Assembly: GCA_003254925.1 (NCBI GenBank)
Contig: QANZ01015110.1
Span: forward strand, 18,334 to 82,333
Reading direction: 5' to 3'
Length of the DNA: 64,000 nt
Source of the DNA: Chamaecrista fasciculata
Taxonomy: Eukaryota > Streptophyta > Magnoliopsida > Fabales > Fabaceae
This document shows positions 10,718-21,756 of this stretch, piece after piece. The notes beneath the pieces are model-generated. The model saw nothing but the letters and a program-made list of their open reading frames with translations. It did no database searches and was not told the origin of the DNA. Numbering within the stretch: position 1 is the stretch's first letter; each line of letters opens with the position of its first letter. The position numbers were made by a program, and so were the translations under genes.

Positions 10718-13700
10718 ATGGCAATGGATCAAGTGCTATATACAAGAAGAATGAGCCTGATGATGCTGTTTTTGGTGTTAATAATGATGAATATTTCTTG
10801 GTGTTGTGGTGCTCGCTTGTTGAATGCTAGCAGATCACATATTAAAGTGGAGAATGTACAGCTTGTGGAGAATGGACTAGGCCACACTCCTCCCATGGGG
10901 TAACCCCATTTTCATTTCATTTTATTATTCTTCTCTTTAATTCCAAAATTCCTTTAATTCCATCATTCAATGATTTCCCCCACTTCTATATTTATTAGAT
11001 TTGTCACTTTTTTTATAAATGTTTATTTCCCCCATCCTTGTTTTAAAGTTTTCTTTAGTATAGATATTCCAGAGACAAAGTTCGAACTCGAGATATTGTC
11101 TATAACGATGACGACTAAAATACCGATTACTCTAACCAATCCGTTGTTAGTTAATTAGTGGTGTTTACGATATATATATATATATATATAGTAATTGAGT
11201 AAATTAAATATTCAGTCTTACCAGATCATCGAGTTTACAACTCAGTCCTTAAAATATTGAAATATATAATTTAGTCCCTAAAAAATAAAAATAATATATT
11301 TAATCACTAAAAGATTGAATCAATATACTATTTAGTCCATAAAAATGATTGATAAATAAACTATTTTGATTTCTTAAAGACTAAATTCTACATTTCAATC
11401 TTCGTGATCTTTTAGGACCGTATTATTAGTTGGGATATATGAATGAAGGAAGGGGGAGGCTAATATTGAGGCACGTAGTGTGAGTGAGTCCAATATGAAT
11501 ATAGTGAGTGTCATGAGATGTGTCGAATTGGTATATCAGTGGTGCCATATATAAATATATAAAATGAGAGAGAGATCAAAGAATTAGCATGGCATGACCA
11601 AATTAAAGTGGTGGCATTTGTCTTTGTATATAGTATGATTATATTTTCCAACTATTCTTGTTCATATACACTAAAGTATCCATCTCTTTTGTTTTGTTTT
11701 CCAATATGGGTTTCGTCACAAGATGGACTTACACCACCGACTTCAATTGCTATAAACATGCATGTTCATAACCAGTACATACATTGTATATTATAATAAT
11801 GACATTTGTGGACATTAGACTACGCTTCAAATTGAAGTTCCCTTTTTTCTTCTTTCTTTGTGTTGTTTTATTATTAACTTAAAAAACTTAGAAGGTAATT
11901 GTTTAGTAGTATTATAGAAGCTTGAGCATTAAAAAAGAAAAACAACCAACCTCCTTCTTTATGGTCTCTTTTCTTTAATTAGACAAGTTGCTAGCTAGCT
12001 CCAACCATACCCAAAATTTGTCTGGTTTTTCAAAGATAATCCTCTCCTTTCAAACCTAGGGTTATTTTATAGAGAGTTAGAGCTTCCTTTAAAAAATTAA
12101 TTTTTTTTTTTAATTGTTAGATTGTCTTGAAATTTTATTTTTATTTAAAAATGAGATTAAAATGTTTTTTAATCATGCACAAATGTTAAAGATTATAATT
12201 GGTAGCAAGAGCTTTGGAGACTTAAGGTCCCATATTATTTAGAGAAAAATTATATCATTAATTATTGATTCACTAATGGCAGGTGATGAGAATTAAGGCC
12301 TCCTCTATCATAAAAGAAATATAATATGATATTAATAATTCAACTCTTTAACGGATCCTTTTATTTATGTAAATTATTTAATTAAACTTTGATAAAATAT
12401 TTTTTCAAGTTTAATGATTATAGAGGGTTTCAATTATTTATAGTCTCTTTTTAATTGAAAGGCAATATTAATGTGTTTGAAAAAAAATATTTGGGCCTTG
12501 AGATCAATTTGATTATGGAGGCCCAAACTTTCAACATCTGTATAAAATTGGACTCAAGCCCATCCTGGCCCATTTCATGTTTTTGTTGCAAATATAATAA
12601 TCATAATTGGAATTTTAAATTCATCAATAACTTTAGCAAAAACTCACTCCGTAAACTTTTTTTAATAATATAGGAATAATTTTTCTTGACACTAATATTA
12701 ATTGATTCTTATTTCTTATTTTATATCATAAGATTGTTTCAAACTTTAAAAGATGGTAACAATTTATTTGATGATCAGATGGAATAGCTGGAACCACTTT
12801 CAGTGTGACATTAATGAGGAGATGATTAGAGAAACAGGTAATTTTTCTGTAAAATGTGAACTCATTCAACAAAAAAAAAAAAACGAAATTATATTTATAT
12901 TTTTTAGAAACATCTTTGTTAATATGAATTTTATGTTTTGTTTTTGTGATAATAGCTGATGCAATTATATCAACTGGCCTTGCTGCTTTAGGGTACCAAT
13001 ATGTCAATTTAGGTATGATCTTAAATTTCTTACATAATAATTATCATCATTTTATTATTTCACCACACTAAATTTTTCAAAAAATACTTAATTTCTTTTT
13101 CAATCATGAGAAAACTAATTTCAAACATGATTTTCTTCTGACATTAGATGACTGTTGGGCTGAACTGAATAGAGACTCTGAGGTATCGACTAATGTTTAT
13201 TATAGATTAAATTTATTGCATTAAAACACAATTTATATCGAAATTAAAATTAAAAATTTTAATTTTGTGGCAGGGAAATATGGTTCCTAGTGCTTCCAAA
13301 TTTCCTTCAGGAATCAAGGCTCTGGCAGATTATGTTCATGGCAAAGGATTGAAGTTTGGGATTTATTCTGATGCTGGGTGGGTATCAACCACATAAATAA
13401 ACTCTCAATAATCCCACAAGTCCTTGATTAATAGAGTAAACTTACTTTTTAGTCCTTGAATTTGTCTCAATTATAATTTAGTCATTAGATTTTAGAAATA
13501 CACTTTCCAGTCCCTGATTATAAATGTCTACTATTTCATCTTTAAAACATTATCTGTGGGGACCTAATAGTTTATGTTTATATAAAAAAAAAAAAAAAAA
13601 NAAAAAAAAAAAAAAGTCAGGGATCCAAAAGTATGTTTCTAATATCCAAGGATTAATTTGTAGTTTTAGGACAAATTTAAAGACTAAAAGATAGATTTTT

Positions 13701-14007
13701 TGTGATTATTATTATTATTGAAGCATTTCTAATCCCTTGAAATTTCTCTGCAGAATCCAAACATGCAGTAAAACTATGCCTGGATCACTGGGACATGAAG
13801 AGCAAGATGCAAAAACATTTGCTTCCTGGGTAATTAATTAATTAATTAAGATGACATTCTTTCCATAAAATTTTAGGGTGTCCTACAAAATTCTAACTGT
13901 TTTATGTTTAAATGTTCCTTCAGGGGGTTGATTTCTTGAAGTATGATAACTGTATGAATAATGATGTAAGCCCAAAACAAAGGTATTTATGGCCTTCAAA
14001 TGCATAC

Positions 14008-14054
<47 letters not shown>

Positions 14055-15970
14055 AAATATCTAAAAACTCTGAAACTCATACATTCCATGAAACCACCAG
14101 GTACCCAAAAATGTCTGAAGCTTTGTTAAACTCTGGAAGGTCAATCTTCTTCTCTATGTGTGAATGGTAAGTCCAATTCAATGACTATTTATGCTCCTTA
14201 CATATAAGGTTTCTTCATAAAAGAAGATGACTTAGTTAAAAGCTTCTATATGACCAATCATTATAGTGAAAGAATGTAAAAGATAAAATTTTGGCCTCAT
14301 AGAAGAGAGAGTGTAAAGAAAACTTCTAATTACATAAACTTAAAGCAAATATATAAGAAACTTTACCTAAGTTTTTTCGTCGTCTCTATTACGCTACTTC
14401 CTTTAAACCGCAAGAATCTGCAATTCTTATTAATGGTAAGCTGCTTTCTAAACTTTCAGGGGATCAGAAGACCCTGCACTTTGGGCTAAAAGTGTAGGAA
14501 ACAGTTGGAGAACAACAGGAGATATTTCAGATACCTGGGATAGGTAAGCTAAAGAGAGTATCAACTTCAAGGAGTATTTATTCTTTTTCAAATTTGATTC
14601 TTCTAATTGTTAACTAATGTTACCTTTTTCTCCACAGTATGACATCTTTAGCAGATCAAAATGATAAATGGGCATCTTATGCTGGACCTGGAGGATGGAA
14701 TGGTAATGATAAATGATTAAATGATTAACCTCACTAGTTAAATTCTTGATTGTTATGTCATATATAGAGGAAATAATAAATCTTGGCATTCTCAAATATT
14801 TTCCATCAGATCCTGATATGCTTGAAGTTGGAAATGGAGGCATGACAACTGAAGAGTATCGCTCCCATTACAGCATATGGGCATTAGCTAAGGTATCATA
14901 AGAAAACAAATAATGTTAATTAAGTTCATTCTTACAGTTCATAGTTTCAGACTTCAGACAAAAGTGCATTTTACAGTACTATGTTTGTATTTTCTAACAT
15001 ATGCATATATGAAAACAGGCTCCTTTGTTGATTGGCTGCGACGTTCGATCAATGGATAGCACAACATTCGAATTGCTAACCAACAAGGAAGTTATTGCAG
15101 TAAACCAAGGCATGCTCAGAACAACAGTCTCTTACTAGATTTCTTCACATTTCACAGAAAACAAAAAATTCTAAGACTAAACATAAATTTCTTGTGATGT
15201 TGCAGACAATCTTGGAGTTCAAGGAAGGAAGGTGAAAAGCAATGCTGGTTTGGAGGTAATGTCTTCTTTTTTTGTGTCTTTCACAATATTTAACTGCTGC
15301 AAGAAAGCTTCCTATCATGTTCTCTAATACTTTATGAAGCATACACACATTTTCATTAAAAATTAAAATAATGGCTCATGTTCAATATTTTTAAATCGTA
15401 TATGTAAGAGGCTAGTCTCTCACAACGGGGTGAATCCAAATTCAAATTCGAATCTCTGTTAGGAGAAGTGTTCACATTTAGCATTTAAAAATGCCTTAAA
15501 CAAGATTATCTCCAATGGAAGATACTTGTGAGAAAAAGAAATATATATTTCATAGATATATACACTTCAAATTTTGTCAGTGTCAGTATCGACTTTCTTA
15601 AAGACAGAATCTCGATAAAGAAAATGAAAAATATGGCAGGTTTGGGCTGGTCCTCTCAGTGATAACAGAGTAGCAGTGGTGTTGTGGAATAGAAGTTCAT
15701 CGAAGGCAACAGTGACTGCTTCATGGTCTGACATAGGGCTGGATTCAAGAAAGGTTGTGGATGCAAGAGATTTATGGCAGGTGAGAGATATTACATAGTT
15801 CATGAATGATTTGTGTTATAATCTTTAACAATCATCATCCTAAAGGGCAAGGTTTTATTTACTTTCTGTTATGCATTGTGCAGCATTCTACTCAAACAAA
15901 GGTTTCAGAAAAGATCTCTGCAGAACTGGATTCACATGCTTGTAAGATGTATGTTCTGACTCCTAATTAA
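10718..15970 (+). CDS. Alpha-galactosidase, GH27 (secreted/apoplastic or vacuolar)
   Basis: Hydrolyses terminal alpha-1,6-linked galactose from raffinose-family sugars and galactomannans. The gene has 15 exons: 10718-10899, 12779-12837, 12956-13012, 13148-13182, 13274-13377, 13754-13829, 13924-13982, 14101-14166, 14460-14543, 14638-14702, 14810-14892, 15019-15109, 15206-15255, 15640-15780 and 15884-15970. All phases agree, giving 412 aa, the usual plant GH27 size. A signal peptide (about residues 1-31) has a hydrophobic core [12 protein letters not shown]27 hallmarks in order: [40 protein letters not shown] (nucleophile D179), WRTTGDI (acid/base D234), [13 protein letters not shown] and [10 protein letters not shown]-terminal beta domain follows. 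Intron 12 uses a GC donor. The gene converges with the SMP gene. Poly(A)-type AATAAA signals occur near 16079 and 16193. Confidence 0.95.
11065..11160 (-). mobile_element. Probable tRNA-derived SINE remnant in intron 1
   Basis: On the minus strand the order is A-box-like (GGTTAGAGTAATCGG) then B-box-like (GAGTTCGAACTTTG) at tRNA-like spacing. The rest of the body is not clear. Confidence 0.4.
11170..11190. repeat. (TA)n microsatellite in alpha-galactosidase intron 1
   Basis: A 21-bp uninterrupted AT dinucleotide run. Confidence 0.9.
11205..11430. mobile_element. MITE of the TTAGTCCTTGAAAGATT family in intron 1
   Basis: The left half (AACTCAGTCCTTAAAATATT ... TTTAGTCCCTAAAAAAT) is an imperfect inverse of the right half (AGACTAAATTCTACATTTC ... 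GATCTTTTAGGACCG). The same repeat style occurs at about 13430, 25955, 44390 and 47695. Confidence 0.55.
13430..13720. mobile_element. MITE in alpha-galactosidase intron 5, containing an assembly N
   Basis: Left AACTTACTTTTTAGTCCTTG and right AAGACTAAAAGATAGATTTT are inverse. TTTCCAGTCCCTGA is matched by TCAGGGATCCAAAAGTATG. The centre is a poly(A) tract broken by a single N at 13601, marking a join or an unresolved homopolymer in the middle of the inverted repeat. Confidence 0.6.
14011..14052. repeat. (TC)n microsatellite in alpha-galactosidase intron 7
   Basis: A 42-bp CT dinucleotide run ending about 50 bp before the exon 8 acceptor. It merges with the polypyrimidine region and could influence splicing. 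Confidence 0.9.
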
Positions 15971-16239
15971 GCTCTAAAATTCGTCAAGAGGAAGAGGAGG
16001 TGATGCTCAAGATCCAAAGTCACACGAAAGAGAAATGTATTTGCTATCTACAATTCAAGGATTCAAGGAAGGGAAGAGGAAATAAACATGGGATTTATTT
16101 TTCAATAAGAATTATATATAGAAATAATAAAATAAGATATATTGCCTGAGATATTATTTGTATTATTGGAGCATTATTAAGACTTGATTTCAATAAAATA
16201 ATTACATTAAATGTTTCTCTGTTTTCCATAGTTGTAGTA

Positions 16240-17205
16240 ATTTTAATGTGTGGAATATATGGATGAATCTTTCGTATATCCTAATGGTCATTGCTCATGA
16301 AAGTTTAAACAAACTTGAAATCGATTAGTGGCAACGAAGCAACCTCAGTCACATCAAAAAGTGAGAAATCATAAACTATCTTCTAAATTTCATTTGACAG
16401 AAGATATGAGTAGGTACTATTATAGACTAGACTATTATAATTAGACTATTGACTTTTAAAGATATCAAATTTTGGAAGAGGACTCAAATTCACAAGGAAA
16501 GGGCAATAACATAGTAAACTCAATGCCAAAACCCAATATATACTATGGACAAATCACAGTTCAGCAAAACAAGAATATAAATTTACCCTTAGATACTAAG
16601 TTAAACTGCTATAAGCCTGATGAGGCTCAAATAATAAAAGACATGGCTCAAATAAGAAAGTGAATATGATTTCACGTAACAAAAAAAATTTTCTGACATA
16701 CCTGTGGATATACTATAATGATCAATTTATTTGATGTTCTTAGAGCCACAAAAGTATGGATCAATCTTTGTGTATTCTTATGGTACTGGTTTGTTCATAT
16801 GAAAGTTTAAATCATTAGAAATAAATTAAACCAAATAGAAGTTCAGAGTTCAAACCCAATAACAAATCAAATACTTACTGCATTGAAGAAGTTGTAATCA
16901 AGTCAGAAAGAAAAGAAGCAGCAGTTTTGTTTCCAACTTCATTACTTGACTCTGCCTTAAACAGAAAATATGATAAAGCCATTACTCAATAGTCAATGAC
17001 TTCTAAATACAAATTTGAATGGAGAATTCAAATTCACAAGCAAAGGATAATATTATAGAAAAACTAATGAGACAATCTGATAGACTATGGATGAATCCCA
17101 GTTTAGGAAAACAGAACAGAAATTACCCCGAGATATGGAATCAAACTGCTAATATGGTTGGAAAAAAAAAATGAGATACTACTGAAATATGAAAATTAAT
17201 TATAT
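16240..17205. repeat. Diverged tandem duplication between the two convergent genes
   Basis: Two units of about 500 bp share a series of ordered matches. Examples are ATATGGATGAATCTTTCGTAT versus GTATGGATCAATCTTTGTGTAT, ATGAAAGTTTAAA in both, AATTCACAAGGAAAGGGCAA versus AATTCACAAGCAAAGGATAA, and AAACTGCTATAAGCC versus AAACTGCTAATATGG. The start of a related unit (GGGGATATACTGCAATGG, 18878) adjoins the SMP gene. The array is split from it by the element at 17214-18814. The units have no conserved reading frame. They may be copies of the 3' flank of the SMP gene. Confidence 0.6.
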
Positions 17206-17213
17206 CAGATAAC

Positions 17214-18814
17214 GGGTGTGTTTGGATTATAAGTATGTAATGAAATGATGATTTTATGTAATGAAATGGTAATGAGAAAATTATATAATGAAAATGTAAT
17301 GAAAATGGTGTTTGGATTAGTTTGAGATGTAATGAAAAAAATAGGATGTGAAATTATGAAAAAAGGTAGGTAATGATTGTGGTTGTTTGAAATAATTATA
17401 TGGGTTTTTTTAAATTGTATAAGGGTAGAATTGATACTTGATAATGGAATGAGATAAAAATAAAAAAAAATGATATTTTGACTTTTTGGTTGTGGTGGTT
17501 ATGAAATGAAATGGTAATGAAATTGTCTTGGAATTTGTGCTAAAGGTGAATATTTGTAACGAAGGTTGGAGATGCATTATGTAATGAAATGAAATGACCA
17601 AAATGTAAATAACATAGAAATTTTAAAAACCTTCTATTTGGTCCACGATTTTATATCGATCCAACGAATTAGTCCTTACGAAGGGAAATATATGTCTCGA
17701 CCCATAAAAAAAGCGTATTCATCAATAATTTGGTCTCTCTTTAAATTTCAATGGCCAAAAAATAAATTTAGGGTGTGTTTGGATGGGGTGTCAAGGGGAG
17801 AATGGAGAGGAGTGGAAGGGACAAAAAATTAAAAATTGTTGTTTGGATGTTTTTTGAGGGAGGAGAGGAATGGAGAAGGGGTGTCTCCAAAGCACCCCTT
17901 GGCACCCCAAAATCTAATTTTTGCTGGCCCCCCAAATTGGGGTGCCAAGGATGGAGATGACAACTTTAAAAATTTTAAGGCAATTATACCCCATGATTTT
18001 ATTAATATTATTTATCTTTCTAAACCCTAATATTATTTAGTACAAATTCATGGACCAAAATGTATAAAATTATTTCAAATATTATTAATTTAAGACAAGA
18101 TTATCATGTGTCCATTCCTGTCCTCACTAAAAACTCCCAAACAACATATCTACTCAGTCCATTAATATCCTTTCCACTCCACTCTATTAGTGTCCATTAA
18201 TGTCTTCTCCTCTCCATCCTCACTAAAACTCCCAAACATAGCCTTAGGGACCAAAATAGAATAATCTTTAAAAATTTATGGACCAAATAATTTATTTTTA
18301 ACAAACAACAAATTATTATGCAGAATTTGATAAATAATTTCAACAATGTACGGTACATAAAAAAAAGGATAATAATTTGAAAAAAAATATTTGAAAGATT
18401 ACTGTTTTTTAATTTTTATACTACAAAAAATATTACTCATATATATACTAACGAAAGGACCAAAATGTATATTTGAATTATATATATTTTTTAATTTTGT
18501 TTTTCAGTTGTTGCATTACCAAAAATATTATTCATATATATACTGGAGGAGGGACCAACATGTATATTTTTTTTGTATGAATTATATTTTTTTTTCATTA
18601 TCGATTTTGAGTATAGGTAATTATAGGTATTTGAGTAAGAGTATGTTAGTAATTGAGTATGAAAAATGTAATGAAATGATGTTGTAATGAAATGATATTT
18701 TTGTAATGACTTTGTGATTGGGAAACAATCATGTTGCACTGTAGCTCAAATTATGTATTGAAAATAGAGATAATGAGTTTGTAATGATGTTGTAATTGGG
18801 AAACAAACACACCC
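17214..18814. mobile_element. PIF/Harbinger- or hAT-like non-autonomous element (outer), 1.6 kb
   Basis: The ends are GGGTGTGTTTGGATTATAAG and TTGGGAAACAAACACACCC, with subterminal repeats of GTAATGAAATGATG-type words on both sides. It is flanked by TAAC at 17210-17213 and 18815-18818. There is no transposase, and it carries a nested element at 17771-18243. The arms extend to about 17590 and from about 18600. Confidence 0.65.
17771..18243. mobile_element. Nested Harbinger-like MITE with TTA target duplication
   Basis: The ends GGGTGTGTTTGGATGG and AACTCCCAAACATAGCC are imperfect inverse copies, flanked by TTA at 17768-17770 and 18244-18246. This matches the 3-bp TTA/TAA preference of PIF/Harbinger. 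The interior is GC-richer with GGGGAGAATGGAGAGGAGTG-type sequence and its inverse (CCTTTCCACTCCACTC). It sits inside the element at 17214-18814. Confidence 0.65.
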
Positions 18815-18982
18815 TAACATTTCTTGTGTGAAAAAATATTGAATAATCAACAATTAAGCATATTTTCTAACATATAAGGGGATATACTGCAATGGCCAAT
18901 TTATATGACGTCCAAAGCATGTGGAGAATGTACAAACTCATCAACGAGATTCTTCATGACAAATACATTCATTCTTTTTGTG

Positions 18983-21679
18983 TCAAGGTCCACGCATCTT
19001 GTCAACAATAAGTCGGCCCTTTTCTTCAAGGTGACGCCTCTTTTCTTCAAATTTCTCAGTCATCTTCTTCCTCAAATCAAGCATCTTTTCCCTTTTCCCT
19101 ATTTTCTTTGGCTGTTCAATGGGATGATTTTCTTTCTCCACATCTCTGATTTGTTGACAATCATTAGTATCCTCCATATTCTGTTCACTAGTTTCTTGGG
19201 GTTTGTCATTCCCTAGCAAAGGTGTTTTCAAATCATCTAAACTTCTGCTGCTCCTTAGTGGACTAGTGGAGCTAGATGGAACTTTTAAAGAATCTACTGA
19301 CTTCCTATTTGGTTCTTCACTAGATTCATTGCTCTTTAATTTTTGCTCTCTGTGCTCTGGACAATCACTTGAGGACCTTGCATTACCAAGACGGTGATAA
19401 GTGACATCACTTGAAGTGGACGTCTCCTTCCTGGATTCTCGGTTAACCCATTTGAATGGAGCAACATCCCGAGATACCCAATCATCCTTCTCTGCTAGCA
19501 TCCACGAAATACACATACTTTCACAATTTGGGAGCACTAAAGTTTCCTGAACCATTGCCTGCAAGAACAGATAAGACATCAATTTGCAAATGGAAGTTGG
19601 TCTAATTCTTTCTAAATATGTAGCACGCTCCTTAGTTAAAAGATTGCAACAAAATTATCAAAGCAATCATCCAATATTCATACATATTTCCTATCTGTTA
19701 GAGATCTATAAACCACCTGAAGGAAGGTCAAATAAACTGATAGTACAACTTATCTACAGAAATATTCTTGCTTGCACACCCTTACAGACACTTATGGTAT
19801 GTGAATTACTAGTAATTAGATCAAAAGCGAAGAGCGGCAATGAACATAGTATGTGAAGCCCAGATAAAACCTCAAAACAAATGCACAGAAACCCAAAATC
19901 TTTTCTGTTATAAACAAAATGGCAAGAGATCTATCATACCTTTAGCTGATTGACCAGAAGCTGAGCAATGTGCCCACTAGTTATCTTGTGGTCTCCAACA
20001 GATGACTCCAAGTTGAAGTCTATGTCCGGCATAGACGTGAAACCATACCACAATTGGTCAGAGGGAGGAGGCTTTATATGTAAGCGTAATGTTCCTCTGA
20101 GTGATGTTATCCTTATTGCTAAAGAGAGAGGAACCTTTCGATGAGAAATAATTGAGGAAGTTAGACAGAAAATATTAATTCTCAGTAGTTAGCAAAAGAA
20201 ATAAAATATTAATATGAACAAAGATTAGGAACCAAAAAAGTTTGTGCAGCCAATATCTGATGGGAAAGAACTAGAGCTTAGTTGAACCCTCATTACATCA
20301 TGGGTTCAATCATATCACACATGCAACTTAATTTGAGTTATCGAGAAATAGAGAAACGTGAAACCATTTCAGAAAACCACATTACACTGTTAAATTAGCA
20401 AAGTCAAATAAGGACGGTGAACAAGAGACAGATGGAAATGAGGAAAAGAAAAAAAGACAATACCTGTGAAACCTGTTTGGCAATTGACTTTAATACAGAT
20501 TTCCACCTGGATGCATGAGATGAGGAAGACGTCATGCTCTTGAGATTCTTAGACACACCTGCTGAGGAGAAAAACAAGAGACAAATCGACATTGTCAAGC
20601 TAAATTTTTGTTTTACACTCCACCTAGAAATAAGAACTATTCAGTCTCTGCTGGAAACTTGATAAAAAATATAAAGAGAAAAGCAAGACCAGAAACGGCT
20701 GATAAAAAATCCTCATATATAAACAAGGAAAAACAAATCTACAATGAAAACTGAAAAATTTTATTATTTTTCCATAGTAAGTTCAATTGGGTGAACCTAA
20801 CAGACCAAATAGATACTAGAGGTGTATGGACTTTGGAATCCCCCTGCCCTGTCTCCTCCTCATCCTGACTAAACCTACTTTACTGAGTGCAACAATTGCA
20901 GTAAGTCTTATATTTACTGAAAAATAAATGGGACATATAAGTCATAACTAAACAAGTTCAAGCCAATAATTGTGGTGGAGTTGGAGCAGACATCTTTGTC
21001 AGTTCTTCAGTCCTATTTCTTGACATAATATCCAACAGCAGTCCTTGAAGATTTTATTTGATGTTGAAGATTCAATTTAGGTCAAATGTAATTGACCAAA
21101 TATTACATAACCATCTCTTTCTTTTTCACAAATATTGCATAGAATTTTGTTCTGTGGGGAGCAGGGCCGTGGGGGAATCACACAGATATCAACCTATAAT
21201 TGTTGAATTTTAATTGCAAACATAAACATCACAAACATAGAATGATTGACTAGATAATCATGAGCTATGAAGCACGGACACTCCATTTGGCTGGAGTGTC
21301 CTAGTGTCATGTGTGACATGCATACTACACATGTCCCTGTGTCAGTATTTTTTATCTTTTTTTTTTTTGGCTCAGACAAAGGCTGGACACTGTCGGCTGG
21401 ACACGGCCTGGACTCAGTTAGACACGACTTAGACTCATAGATAACAATTGCATTTTTCTTAAAGTACATGAATGGGCATTTTTTAAAAAAGGGTCTAGGG
21501 ATGGATAATGCATAGGAAGAATGCTCCAAATATGATTTTTTGGATATGGGCATACGGAAAAGAAAGCAAAGACACATATGTTCATATGTCATCAATAGAT
21601 ATTGTAATTTGTTAAGCTTCCATCAAAATTTATGTATCTTTAATTATCTCTTCATTTTATGTCTGCTGTTCGAATTACA

Positions 21680-21756
<77 letters not shown>

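Noticed and set aside
15405..15500. Possible SINE in alpha-galactosidase intron 13 (AAATTCGAATCTC B-box-like)
   Set aside because: The A-box is not convincing and no tail is seen; evidence too weak to list.
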